NCBI GenBank assembly: GCA_030686995.1
Contig: CM060709.1
Span: 124,712,373 to 124,776,372 of the forward strand
Origin: Artemisia argyi
Lineage: Eukaryota > Streptophyta > Magnoliopsida > Asterales > Asteraceae
Length of the DNA stretch: 64,000 nucleotides
Direction of reading: 5' to 3'
This document shows, piece by piece, positions 23,476 to 36,749 of this stretch. A program made the position numbers and the translations under genes. The notes under the pieces were generated by a model. That model saw only the letters and a program-made list of their open reading frames with translations. It was not told the origin of the DNA and ran no database searches. The first letter of the stretch is position 1; each line of letters starts with the position of its first letter.

Positions 23476-26295
23476 ATTAAGGAATGGAGTGAAACGTTTT
23501 TTTTTTTTTTTTTTTTTTTTCTTCGCCTAGGAAAGGAAGTGATTGCAAGTGGAAAGGAAAAAACACTATTGGATTTTGACTATCACTTTCACTCTATATT
23601 TAGGATGAAAGTGAAAGAGACAAAATATTTAATAGTAAAAAGACCAAATCATCTTTGCATCTTTCTTTTATTTTTATTTTTGTGAGGGCATGATTGTAAA
23701 TGTATAACATTCTTTCATTTTTTTTTTTCTTCCTGTTTTTTAAGAACACAAATAAATATCTAGTTTTCTTTCATCTCCACTCCATTTCTTTTCTTCACTT
23801 TCATTTTCTTTAAATTTCACTCTTAAATTTATTTAGTACAACATGTTACTCATATAAATATTAAGATCCTCTATACCAAACTACGATTGAGGGTATGTGC
23901 TCAACATAACATAACTTTAGCAATCTTATCTTTGGCATAATATGGTTTCGAACTTAACGTTCTTATTCTGCTAAGTGTTAGGAGCAAACTTTATTAGTTT
24001 ATTTTACCATAATATGATATGAAATTATGAAGCCACTTGAACAAGCTAGTGCGGGTTTAGTGGGAAAACGGTGGGCTGGGCCCTAATGACATGTGTGATC
24101 AATATGTGGCATTTTGGACTAATTGGTTTGGTTCTAGTCAAGGTAACATGCCATATTGCCATCGCTTGGAACTACTCTCTTGTTATCGCACCTTTCATTT
24201 TCCCTCAAGCTAGTGCTATAGTTGGTGCGTCAACGCTACTAGGTCATCCTCATTTGATTCAATTGTATCTAACTATGTTCTAATAAAAGAAGCCAGGTTA
24301 GACCACTTGAAAAAAACTTTTTTTTTTTTTTTTTTTTTTTCTCTCTCTCTCTCTTTAGAGATAGAGACGATGGTTCGATCTCCACTCCCTATAAAAATAC
24401 CGGAGTCCTTTGGAAGCAGCCTATTTATCTTTGAGGAAAGGTAAGACTGTCTACATCTCACATCCTCCATACCTCGTAAAAGACGAGATTTGACACCGTT
24501 GATATATGTTCTTATAAATTAAAAAGATGCGTGGACAAGTGTTAAATTCATTATTGGAATACACTCGCAAATAATCTTTTTTATTTTTATTTTTATTTTT
24601 TTTTTCCACAAAATGAATAAAGTTTTGTTCTATTAATAATTTCGAATGAAATTATCGGATTGTGATAATCAAGTAATAAATTGGTTGATTTTGTAGTTAT
24701 ACTGATCTTCTTTTTTGCCTAAAAAGAAGTCCGTGTATTCTATTTTTTTTTTATTATTGTCTTTTTAACAAGAAGGATAATGACATCCGGTACTCAAAAG
24801 TGTCAAGTCAATGCCTATGTATATACCAACTTCATTACATTTGATAAATCAATCTAGTAAATTTTCGCAACTCATCCGATCCCTTACAAAAAGATCATAA
24901 GACGAAAACATAATAAAACGTGTAAAAACAGAAGTAAACTGTCACAAAGAAAATATAAACGAGACCGAGGCTTAAGTTTAAAATGGTTCAACGTCGTACG
25001 TTTTCTAGGTTACAATGTGCAGTTTAAACTTGTCTCATGCATCACTAGTTCAAGCACGTCTTTCTATGTCGAACCATCTTAATATCTTATGTATCGATGG
25101 GTGTACGAAATGAATACATGGAGATGTCTTCTCTATCTATACAGTGAATGAAATTTACGAATGGAGACAAGTCTCTTGTACATTATTTTGATTTTGTGAC
25201 TGACATTAAAATTGTTAAAATACATTTTAAGTTGTCCGCAACAAATTATTTATAAATTTGTATGATTTGGCCAGCAACTCGTCCATTTGGTAGAGGTTTT
25301 GGTTGATGATGTCCATTCCCACCAACTCTTGCAATACATCAAATAGAGTAGTTGTAACACACATATACATGTTCTTTTCCTAACGCACTGTGAATAGCGA
25401 TGTTGCACCTTAAACCGATTAAACTTATGGGTTCAAATCGAAGTTGTTGTATATCTGATCATAACATGATATTATAGCAACCTTGCCTTTGGCTTTAACT
25501 ATAAGATTGTGAGAATGAATAAGTAACGAGCTTTTACTTTCTTTTTTTTTTTTTTTTTTTTTTTCCTAATTTAATCTTCTTACTTATCCTCTTACTCACA
25601 CAACCAAACAGTTGTGTCATGCACCATCTTGTTTGTCTTCGAAAATAAACATCCAAGTTTTTTATGTGGACTAAAAGTTCAAATTTAACACCTTAAAAGA
25701 TTGGTATACATCGTGCAAAGTCTCTCGGCTTTGATCTCGAGCCGTAATTTCCCCATATAAAATATAAATTAGGGATTATGTATGCAAAAACTATTCAACT
25801 ATTAAACTTTATACTTTTTTGGCCACTCATTAATTGAAACTAACGTATAGGCCACCCAATTATGTGTCTGTTTTTGTTTATATCTAATTTGGCAATTTTT
25901 TTTTGGGAGATTTTGAAAAGGCGAGATTAAAGCTAAATTCAATATATTTAATCAACACAAATAAATATTGAAATTGAAATGTAAATTATCCGTTTTAATT
26001 ATTATTTAAGTGCAACTTTATTTAGTCGAGAGCGATTTATGATTGTTTTAAGTAATGTTTTGCTTTTAAATCTTTGATTTTCTTGCCCTAATAGGTTAAA
26101 CTTGGATTTATACTTGATTTTATAAATTTTGGCAATAAAGGTTGGTATAAGCGGAGACAAACATATATTTGAGTGGCTTTATAGTTATTTTAAATAAATA
26201 GGTGGACTAAAAATGAAATATTTAAAACTTTTTGGTCGTGTCGGCATACATAATCCCAATCATTATAATTCACCAGGTGACCTGTTAATCAGGAC
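23476..26295. other. Intergenic region with poly-T runs and repeat debris
   Basis: No gene is recognised. Poly-T tracts lie at about 23497, 24317 and 25542. The part at 23520-23830 resembles pieces at 30410-30540 and 31840-31960 (AAGAACACAAATAAA and following blocks), so it belongs to a dispersed repeat. A short ORF at 24071-24283 has no support as a gene. Confidence 0.5.
24345..24480 (+). mobile_element. SINE-like fragment
   Basis: GGTTCGATCTC at 24371 fits an RNA polymerase III B box. The following text (GGAAGCAGCC...GAGGAAAGGTAAGACTGTC...CATCCTCCATAC) resembles the body of plant tRNA-derived SINEs. No A box is seen upstream, where poly-T and a CT repeat replace it, so the copy is 5'-truncated. 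Confidence 0.45.
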
Positions 26296-26854
<559 letters not shown>

Positions 26855-26862
26855 ATCAAGAC

Positions 26863-29055
26863 ATCAAGTTATAGTTTTGTAAAATATACATGTCCGAATG
26901 TTAACATGAGCCCAATGATATCCTTTGTCATTAAGCCCAAACTTCTAGAAAAAAAAAATTCTGGAATTTTTAAAACCTATTTTTATGGCCGCACCTTCAT
27001 ATAACGACATCAATTTTCTAAGTGTAGCTCTTTATGTCTAATTCATCTATTCACTATAACTACTTTGTCTACTTTAAAAAAAATAACCCCATCAAGAAAT
27101 TACTGTTGTTTATTACAATGTCATATGACAACTTTACTGAATCACCAAGATGTTTTTGACAACGTAATTGTTCATTTTCTATTTGTCTATTTGAGAATCA
27201 AAAGGTAGAGGGTCTATGCGATGAACAAAAAGGTAGATAGACTTTAGAAATGGGCGACGATGGGTTCAGAAACGCGGGTGCACTTTGTGATCAAGCGAAG
27301 ACGTAAACTGCATACTAACATGAAAATAGTATATATGATGCTATGAAGTTTTTTGGTTAAAACAAGTGTTTTATTAAGCCCATTGCACAAGACCATAATG
27401 TTCACAGGCTATAATTAACTGGTTCAAAATATAGCTTAAAACTTTTGCTAAGTGTTTCGTTGTGGACTTGTTTCATACCGTTTTGTGGTCTCGGCTAGCG
27501 ACTTGGGTAGCTTAATCACTTGCAAAAATAAATTGCCAAAAGTAAACAGGGCTTCTCAAACGTGATAAAACACACTTTTTTCCTTTCATTACAAATGCCA
27601 AAGACATATCAGTCTGCACCTCATACTTAACAAAAACCGAATATAAAAACAACCAACACCTCTAACGATACAAATAATCAACTCTTGGCAAACAAAACAT
27701 GTAATATACGTAGTAACACATTTAGAAGTTTACAGATTTTGATCATAACTCATTATAACTTCAACTATATTGTGAATTTTTTTAAGAGAGACATAAACAA
27801 TGATTTACATGTGAAACCATAAATGATACATGGCATTATCAACAAAATGATAAGGTGGACTTTAGTCAATAGTAAACTTGTGTGTGGTGGATCAAAATTT
27901 GAAGTGTATGCCCATCAGATACGACGCACAGAAAACGCATACACGTAGATGTAGTCAATGATGTGCAACACAATGTATGAATATCAAATACTACATACAG
28001 AAATTGTATACAAGTAAATGTAGTCAATGTGACTCGTGTGTTATATGCAATACCACAACTGGTGGTAATGTACTTAATCACAAAACATAACATTGATACA
28101 TATCATCCTTTCATATCAAATACAGTATTAAACTTTTATTCTCTTCCAATAAACAAACATACATAGAATAAACTTCTTGAACATAGTTACATAGAAGCTA
28201 AATAGAGAGTAATACCAAAACAATCAATAAGTTAACATATATAAGATAAATAGATAACTACCAAAATAATCAACAAGTCATCATTGTCCAAGTTTTGAAA
28301 CTTGATTCACATAAGTTTCAAAAGTGTAAGGTTTTGAAACCTAGTTTGACAATATCCATGTCAAACAACTTTGACTATGTCGTTATTTTATATTTTAGAT
28401 TACGATATCAAAGTTTAAAAAAATAAGCTATAACATATGCAAGGATTGTTGTTTCTCGTTTAGAATCACCAATCTCCTTGCTTATGCCTCATCCTGATAT
28501 CGAATCATTTAAAATATTTCTAAATTCTTGACAAACACATTTCAAACCCTCTAATTTAACTCTTGTAAATCTAACTAGATCTTCGTTCCATACATCGTCT
28601 AGGACTAACGATCTAGTTAGACTTTCGAAGGTTTAAACGAATTTATCAAGAATCATATTTCCGAGAACGTCTGTTACAACAACCCAACAAGATAAACGCC
28701 AAGATATCTTGTCATACTAATAATTTTCTTATCGAAGAAAGCAAGATCTAAAGAAACAGAGAAAAGACCCAACTCCGGTGAAGGACCATGGATGCAAATT
28801 TTTCTGCGACTCTCATGGAAGAAATGAATTTTAATTTGGGAAAACTAAGGCTGTGACGGCTGTTGAGTGAAGGGTAGAGGTTGAAGCTTTTTATTGCCAA
28901 ATTTAATGGGCTTTAGGACAATATGATAGTTTGGGCTAAAAGCCTACAAAGGATATACTAAATTTCAGTTTAATTGATCGACCATTTAACATCACATGAC
29001 CCATAAACATCACACGATTAAATAAAAAACAGTGAAGCCGATATATATATATATA
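26863..29055. other. Intergenic region with a dispersed repeat, no gene seen
   Basis: The part at about 28110-28950 has a diverged partner at 35460-36420. Shared pieces are TACCAAAACAATCAATAAGTT, ATCATATTTCCGAGAACG with TTACAACAAC, and a terminal block with GACGGCTG and TTGGGCT. Two imperfect copies of a CAGAAA...ATACA-GTA-ATGTAGTCAATG segment lie at 27915-28030. The rest holds nothing I recognise. Confidence 0.45.
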
Positions 29056-29256
29056 TCTATACTACTATATAATGTATTTGGGACTATTCTATAATTAGAA
29101 AGGCTTAAAAATTCAGACTTTTACTTACTAATTATGGAAACAACCACCCCTAACAATCACCCCCAACAATTTATAACCACCCCAACAACCACTTTCACCC
29201 CACCTCCCTCCTCTTCACCCCAATAATCCGCCCCCGCATCGCGCGAGCACTTTCTA

Positions 29257-29257
<1 letters not shown>
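29056..29257 (+). mobile_element. Short non-autonomous Helitron inside an AT microsatellite
   Basis: A 202-bp element begins TCTATACTACTATATAATG after A and ends CTAG before T. Its start is nearly the same as that of the Helitron at 4735. The 3' end carries a degenerate GC hairpin (CCGCATCGCGCG) about 10 bases before CTAG. Both flanks are AT repeats, so the element split a microsatellite at an AT site. Confidence 0.75.

Positions 29258-29338
<81 letters not shown>
29258..29338. repeat. (AT)n microsatellite, right part
   Basis: About 40 AT units; the array continues to the left of the Helitron at 29041-29055. Confidence 0.95.
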
Positions 29339-29343
<5 letters not shown>

Positions 29344-29588
29344 GATATTTAACACATTAATGATCGCTTATTAAAATATATGAGTAAATGATATGTTACA
29401 TCGGAGTGGTATAATAATGTAAGTATTTGATCTCACTTATTTTGGTATATATTGTTCCCTTGCCCTTACACTTTGTTTTCGAATTTTTGTTTTTTTTTTT
29501 AATATTATTTGTTTTTTAATGGAAGAGGATGGTAAGAAAAATTAAAAATATTGGTGTTTTTTAGAGGAAAAGTAACGCTCTGTTCTCG

Positions 29589-29625
<37 letters not shown>

Positions 29626-30169
29626 TAATGGAATGGGATAAGAAGCGAAATCAAAAAATGGACGTTCTTGAGTTTTTTTAAGAGGGAAAGGTAAGGGACG
29701 GGAAGGTGAGAGGGAGGGAATAGATGGGCTTTTGTGTGTATTTATAATCCGCCCATATTTAAATGATCAGGAGGGAATGGTACAACTGTGAACATGAGCT
29801 TTACTTAATTACAATTATATCCTTGTTTTATAGTTCCAAAATGATCACATTTAAGCATATTGACTCTTTTCGTTTTCTCAAACCTATTAGATAACCTCAT
29901 GGAACTGCTCATTGTAGGAACCGTTTTATATGAACTAATCCATGTTGTAAATGTAAGCCTTGGATAACTTTGACCTCCATTCTTTCTGCCTTTTATAATA
30001 CCAAAAGTTTTAATTTTTTTCAAATACGTAAACCCTTATATTCTTCACAACCGCACAATCGACTCGATTATCATGTTCATAAAAATGTTTCATAACTGCA
30101 ATTCATTTTCAGAAATTAAAAATTCTACAGTCTTCAATAAAGAAAACAAGGCATTGAATAATTAATTAA

Positions 30170-30215
30170 TACTCCCTCCGTCTCAAAATTATAGGCCATA
30201 TTTATCTCAAAAAAA
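30170..30215 (+). mobile_element. Stowaway-like terminal repeat fragment
   Basis: After TA, the sequence CTCCCTCCGTCTCAAAATTATAGG matches the typical end of Stowaway (Tc1/mariner) MITEs. I find no matching inverted end nearby, so only a fragment remains. Confidence 0.55.
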
Positions 30216-31074
30216 TTATTGGCTAAAGGTTCCGTGCACTTCTCAAAAATAACCACAAGAACGAGCAGTTCAATGATGCTCCACGAGCAGTTCAATGATT
30301 ACTGGAACGTAGAATGGTTGGATAGTTTTTTTTTTTTTTTTTTTTTTTTTTTTGGGCAAAAGCCGGATAGTATTTCATGTGAAGAGTAAATTATGTTTTG
30401 AAGGTATATTTGTAAATTGGGTAGCTTCCTTTCTTTTTCTTGCAACTTAAAATAAAAACTCAAGAACACAAATAAAAATAACCACTTTCTTCACAATGTC
30501 ATTCCCTAGTTTCCCCTTCATATCCCATCACCTTTCATTCTTTAAAAAATTGACTTGAGAATAGAGCCTAAGGAACGGGAAGGGAAGAGGGAGGGAAGTT
30601 ATGGGTTTTTTTTTTTAGATTGGTTCCTCGAGAATTGGGAAGAGAAGTGGTTACTAAAATTATGGGCTTCTGTAAAATTACAATTATATCTTCATATGAA
30701 TGCATAATGTGCGTCGGTTTAATCAGAATATTAGACTTTTCACAAACTGTGACAAATTTTAAGATCGTATATTCACTCAGATAAATTTCACTTCATAAGA
30801 CATGAAGTTGTGACTCGAACAAAGAATCCTACACCTATTTAGCTATCCCATTTTGTAATATTAAATACATACTTGCAACCAAGTTTGAGCATAATCTATA
30901 CTACTTATAATGAAGGAATGACTATCTTTTCAAAAAATTCAGATATACAAAAAATGATGCATGATTTACAACACTTTAAAGCAAACAATTTTCATAATTA
31001 CAACAATCAAAGCATTGTGTACAACAAAAACTAGCATAAATCGAAATTCATACCACTTTCTTTAGAATTTTATA

Positions 31075-31346
31075 TTAATAGCATTAAAAACACCCCTACA
31101 CCCAATATTACAATCATTTAAACACAATGTATAACCCTCATTCTACATTAATAGCTTTAAAACACCCCTACAATCATTTAAACACAATGTACAACCCTCA
31201 TTTTACATTAATAGCATTAAAAACACCCCTACACTCAATATTACAATCATTTAAACACAATGTATGACCGTCATTCAACATTAATAGCATTAAAAACACC
31301 CCTACACCCAATAATACGATCATTTAAACACAATGTACAACCCTCC
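31075..31346. repeat. Minisatellite, four units of 60-73 bp
   Basis: Units start with TTAATAGCATTAAAAACACC at 31075, 31148, 31208 and 31281, and each ends near an ACACAATGTA segment. Unit 2 lacks about 13 bp from the middle. Confidence 0.9.
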
Positions 31347-31636
31347 ATCTTAACCTAAACACGAACCTGTGACCAAGACTCGACTTAATAAAACTCGACT
31401 CGATACACAAGTCTGTGACCTCAAGCTCACGGCATCCCTTGTTTTCGTGACTCAAAAATAACGACAACAACAAAAAGAAAGAAAATGATACCAAACAATT
31501 ATTTAGCTTCATATTTATTAGTTTTAATCTTTATTTAATCAAAAACTCTTGAAAATTCATGTACTTATCCCCTACCGTCGCTAGAACGACAAGAAGGGTG
31601 GTGGGTTTTCCTACCTTCGACCGCCGGTATCAACAA

Positions 31637-31639
<3 letters not shown>

Positions 31640-31699
<60 letters not shown>
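31640..31699. repeat. (GA)n microsatellite
   Basis: About 30 GA units. Confidence 0.95.
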
Positions 31700-31703
<4 letters not shown>

Positions 31704-32000
31704 TTTGGTGATGAACTCAAGCAGTGGTGGTGTTAATCATGGTGTTGGGAGATTTTTTTTACAGCTAACTAATGATAGTGCATAAATTAATTAAGGTATA
31801 TAGTTTCGAGGGTATATTAGTAATATTGTTATTTTCCTTATTCTTTTCTTGCTACTTAAAATACAAACTCAATAACACAAATTGCAATAATAATTTTCTT
31901 CACATTGTCATCCCTTACTTTGCCCTTCCCATCCCATCCCTTTCCATTCTTTAAAATCTAGAGTCGAGAAAAGAGCGTTAGTGCTTCGGTTTTAGATACT

Positions 32001-33827
32001 TCTTTGCTAGTTTTCTTATTCACTTTTATGGTTTTTTGTTAACATACAGATGAGGAAGATTCATCATTCTCAAGAGGCGCATTGGATCCTAACCATCGAG
32101 TTGTTGTACAAAGAGGTGTTTTGTGTATTGGTTTTTCATGGTTTTAGTGCTACTGCTAGCCATAAAATCTGGTGCTTTGAGACATGCCAATAACTTTGGC
32201 TTCACCGACTGAATCTTGGACACCTTTGAAGACTTGTCATTAAGCAGAAAGCCACCCACCACGCATAATAGCAAATATACAAAACATGACGTTAAGTCAG
32301 AAAAAAAAACAATAAATCGAGAGCCACCACGCATCATAACGTTATAAACAAGCTATTGATCTTTAAAGGTCACGCGCACCTTCAAGCCTAATTAGTACAT
32401 CGTTTTTTGAAGAAAAAAAATAACACGGAAATACCACTAGGGCATTGTCGTTGTCATATAACTCTTCCGTAAACAACATTCAGTTGATCGGTTAACATAT
32501 ATTTTGTATTTAATCTCAATTCATCTAACTGATTGTGATTCGCACATGAGCTCATTCCTTGAGGCTAGGTCATTGATTAATGGACAGCCGGCACTAAAAA
32601 AAGAAGGCACGATGTAGTGTTTTACCGTTGATTTAATATCTTAATGATAATCAATTGAACAAAATTAAAAAAGAAAAAATTAAAAAAATAAATAAATGGT
32701 GTTTGTGGTATAAAAGTATTTAACCCTGAAAGACATGAAAATATAAGAATAGTGATTGTTCAAATTAGGTTATGGTTAGCCGAAGGCTGCTCGAGTAAGG
32801 AGGGTCAATCCCTCCCATTTCTTTGCTACGTTAGCTTTCTCTTTCCAGCGACTTTCAGGCGTTTTGGCGCCCCAGTAAAGGCGACTATGAAATAGAGTTG
32901 GAACGTTTAAATATTAAATGCACAATGGAACAAAAACTCGATCATAGAAGCGACCAAGATTAAAAAAAGGGGGGGGGGGGCGATCGATTTGTCACACTAA
33001 GGTGATCGAGTTGGAATCGATCGTTGGTGCTTACTGGGGGTAGCCTAAGTATAATGGTGACCAATCAAGAATACCACTGTCACATCAGCTTTCTCTTTTC
33101 AGGAAAACTTTAAGAACAATTTAGTATAATAAAAAGATTGAAATAAAAATCATTTCAATTATTTAAACACTAAAATTAAAATTTTATTAATAACTAAAAA
33201 CATTATATTAATAATTCAAATAAAATTAAAAACATTACATAAAAAATTTAAAAGGTAAATTAATGGGTCAATGACAAAAAAATACATTGAACTTGACTTT
33301 TGTGATTGTGTGTAGCCATTTTTTTTTCATTGTATCACAAAACTTGACACTTTTTGTTATTGTATGTATCCACGTCAACTAACGTCGCATCATTAGTCCT
33401 TTATACTAACGGTCGTTAGTAAATAACTTAAAATTCCGTTTTCTTATGTTTTTATACATTTTTCATACGTTTTCGTCCATCGATTTTATTTTTTAAGACA
33501 TGATCACATATCTCTCTCTCTCTCTTTTTTTCTCTCTCTCTCTAAAACACCATCTCCCTCACCTTCATTAAATTAAAATTAAACATTACCACCATCACCT
33601 TCATTAAATTAAAAAAACAAACAAATGTTGGCTTGCATGCTTTCATGTTTCTTTGTCTGTATGCATTTTAAGTTTTTGTACACTTGTATGTTTTTGCTTT
33701 ATATGCTTCTTTTTATGTTATTATCTCTCTTTCCTCATACACACCTCACATATAGTATTTTTGCTTGTACACACATTTGCCGGAGGTCTTTCCGGAAGTA
33801 TTCCATTTACCCTTAGGGCATCTCATC
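32001..33827. other. Intergenic region, no gene supported
   Basis: An open frame on the minus strand (32089-32337, 82 codons, one hydrophobic stretch) has no other support. A poly-G run lies at about 32969. A copy of the dispersed repeat seen at 16580 lies at 33285-33480, and a CT repeat at 33510-33543. Confidence 0.45.
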
Positions 33828-34203
33828 CAGAGGCGGAGCTACGGATGGGGCACGGTCCCCCCCCCCCCCCCCCCCACTCCAAAAAAAATCCAGCGAAGTG
33901 TATTTTTCAAGAGATTTTGGTGTTTTTCATCATTTTGTAATGAAATAAAGTCAGTAAAGCTGACAAAATCAGTAAAAAGAGGGGGAAAAATAAATTTTGC
34001 CGGAAAAAATTCACAATCAAGTGGACGGAAAAAGAAATTGCAATCATGAAAGAGAAAGGTTATGATGTTATCATTGTTGTGTAGTCACCCATGAAAGAGA
34101 AAAGGTTATGAAGCTATGTGTGGTCACGTGTGCACCGAAAATGTAAACCAACTTTTTTTTCTATTTTTTATCTTACATTTTTTGTTGTGATGTTACTATT
34201 ATT

Positions 34204-34302
<99 letters not shown>

Positions 34303-34414
34303 GGTGAAAAAAAATAATAGCACTCTTGCACGGGTTCTTTTTCGTTTTCGGCCCGTCGTAAAAATAAAAATAAAAATTTGCCCCCTCTCAAAAATTATCT
34401 TGGCTCCGCCCCTG
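33828..34414. mobile_element. hAT-type non-autonomous element, 587 bp
   Basis: The left end CAGAGGCGGAGCTA and the right end (reverse complement CAGGGGCGGAGCCA) are flanked by a perfect 8-bp duplication ATCTCATC at 33820-33827 and 34415-34422. Its ends resemble those of the larger hAT element at 18653, so that group could have mobilised it. It contains a poly-C run and a long AT microsatellite (34207-34297) but no transposase. Confidence 0.9.
34207..34297. repeat. (TA)n microsatellite inside the hAT element
   Basis: About 45 TA units. Confidence 0.95.
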
Positions 34415-34422
34415 ATCTCATC

Positions 34423-36521
34423 TCTCCATATCTGGCTGAATTGAGAATTGTTGTTGTTGCGATGAAAACAAACAAAAAGACCACATGAACTGTATCTTGA
34501 AACAGAATATGAACTTTTGACATGGATTTATATTCATTTAAAGCTGCTTGGCTACATATATATTCAGGAGGAAGGAAACCCCATATGCAATTGTTTAATT
34601 GATTTTTGTTTTGGAAAGGAGAAAAAGGGTCCATCGTATAGTTTCATGAGGGTCTCACGAGACTAGAACCCTTATAAAACGTATCAATATGTGGAGCTTT
34701 TACAATGGGATAGGTCACTTTCAGTTCATCTATTGCACTTCATGAAACCATACCACCTCATTGCAGTGTAGATGCCCTAAGAATGACTTGTTATGTACTT
34801 CAATGTTTTGTTTTAAAAAGTTGCTCATAGCACATGTGGCACTTAGCTTTATAGCTGATTAATGTGCTTACATCTCGGGTCAAGTACGCGATTTGGATGC
34901 AAGTCGGTTACGTAACACTTATGAATAAAACGGGAATAACGACTTGTGACATATGCTTTAAGTTATTTGTTGAGTTTGCTTTTGAAAATAATGTTGTAAT
35001 GATTTGTAACCGTTGTGTAGAGACCTAAGTTTATGTTTGCTTTATTTTGTCTGACTATTACATTTCCGTTGCGTGACATAATAATTATGTCCTTCGTTTA
35101 TGCGAAAACTTCAAGTTGCTTTACATTCGGTCGTTTAAATCAGAATTTATCAACTTTCAAAGTTAAGTTATAAAGCAAAAAAGACTAGTTTTAGTGGTAT
35201 TATTATGTTATTTGAGATTTAACGAGCTGCATGAACCCTTAAGTCGGACACAAGAACATGTTCGAACTTAACTCTACACTACTTAGTCCAATCAAGCTCA
35301 TCTTGCCTCGTTTGTACCTTAAAATGAAACCAAGTGCACAATTTTGGCGAGTTCTGACTTGTGAGTATACATTATTATACACGCCTATTTAAGGAACCTA
35401 AACATTTGTATTTGTGTTAGCTTTTATGTAAACGTTGTTTACTGATTACAAACACTATACATTCATAGTCAAATCCTTGATGAATAGAACAAAAGAAGCA
35501 TGAAATAGAAAATGACAATCTTCTCAAGACAAGCAAATAACCTCTTTTACTTCAATAACCTTTATAAAATCAAATCAAATACCAAAACAATGACTAACAT
35601 TTGCGTTACTATCATAACTTAACTTACACTCGAACATAAATTTATAAAACATAAAGGTCACCCAAATTGTAAAGGTTAACCAATTGTTCTTATAACGACC
35701 ATGTTATACAAGATAACTATGTTGATTTATCGAACATAAAAGTCACCCACATGGTAAAGGTTGACTCTTCACTATCGCAACCATCATCTTCAACAGCGTG
35801 ACAGTCTCTAGATTTATACCAAAGCAATCAATAAGTTTTGCGTTACTATCATAACCTTACTTATGTTGCTTTATAAAACATGAAGCTCACCCAGATCATA
35901 CAGGTGAACCATTCGTTCTAAGTTTAGACATCATGTCATCTAGCCATAACACATGGTTTGACGTCCCACACATCATCTAGGACTACAGAAGTAGTCGATA
36001 ATGTAAGGATGTACACGATTCTAACTAGAACGATATTTCCGAGAACGCCTATTACAACATCATGGACAAAAATAACCACTCTAGAAACTCATCAGATTTC
36101 TCCGATGAGAACAAGATCTGCAAAAACTCTAGCAAAATCCCATTTCCCGAAAGATGAATTTGTTTACTAGGCTGATTTGAGCACTTAAGACTGTATATCC
36201 TCATTAAGCTTTTATAAAAGAACAACCTACCTTCACATGGTTAATTAGCAGCTTATATGATTTGTTGGTTTTGTGAAAGGGGTTTGGGAGAATGACAAGT
36301 TTTATGACGGCTGATGAATCTTATGTTACAGCTTCACTTGCTTATTTATTTATACTACCCTAAAGCTTCATATTTTGGGCTTTTACGTCATTGTTTTTGG
36401 GCTCAAACATCAAAATGAAACCGTGTTTACTTTAAAAAAGACAGGTTTAGCCAAAATGAAACCGTACACGTGTTTACTTTAAAAAAGAAAGGTTTAGCGA
36501 TTACTTTACGTTAATGTATGT
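34423..36521. other. Intergenic region, no gene seen
   Basis: At 35460-36420 lies the partner of the repeat at 28110-28950. Inside it, a segment with AACATAAAGGTCACCCA and TAAAGGTT occurs in three diverged copies (about 35648, 35740 and 35878). A short tandem duplication around GTGTTTACTTTAAAAAAGA lies at 36424-36500. Confidence 0.45.
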
Positions 36522-36524
36522 TAA

Positions 36525-36749
36525 GACCAGGTGTAATAAGGGGAGACAAGTCTGTCAGTAGTCAGTACTGACGAGTCCCCCTTATTACTGTCGGTTCGGT
36601 CGCACAAGAGAAAAAAAGAGATGAGGTTGTCTAGCCTACCGACTTGGGGAAGAGGTTTGTGTGTGTGGGTGTTGTTGGTTCTCTTGTTACACCAAGTTGG
36701 TAATTAAGCAGCGGGAGAAATTTAGGTCACGTCCTTATTACACTTGGTC
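36525..36749. mobile_element. PIF/Harbinger-like MITE, 225 bp
   Basis: The inverted ends GACCAGGTGTAATAAGG and GACCAAGTGTAATAAGG (right end, reverse complement) are flanked by TAA on both sides (36522-36524 and 36750-36752), the 3-bp target type of PIF/Harbinger elements. There is no coding capacity. A degenerate relative lies at 43651-43748. Confidence 0.75.

Larger units (their letters stand above)
29570..32000. repeat. Cluster of related MITE-like repeats with CTCT-TTCTCGAG ends
   Basis: TAACGCTCTGTTCTCGAG at about 29571 has inverted counterparts at about 30551-30570 (CTTGAGAATAGAGCC) and 31960-31985 (GTCGAGAAAAGAGCGTTA). A block with AACTTAAAAT, AAAACTCAAGAACACAAAT and TTCTTCACA-TGTCAT occurs at about 30440-30500 and 31850-31910. 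GGGAAGGGAAGAGGGAGGGAA also recurs in variant form (29700, 30580). I infer two or three nested copies of one inverted-repeat family; exact borders could not be fixed. No gene is seen. Confidence 0.45.

Noticed and set aside
24071..24283. Hydrophobic 70-codon ORF
   Set aside because: No homologue recognised, no promoter or codon evidence, and it lies in repeat-rich intergenic DNA.
24360..24480. tRNA gene
   Set aside because: A B-box-like GGTTCGATCTC is present, but there is no A box, cloverleaf or acceptor stem; it is better explained as a SINE fragment.
32089..32337. 82-codon minus-strand ORF with a hydrophobic segment, possible small secreted peptide
   Set aside because: Nothing supports expression, no cysteine pattern or family motif is seen, and its length is compatible with chance.
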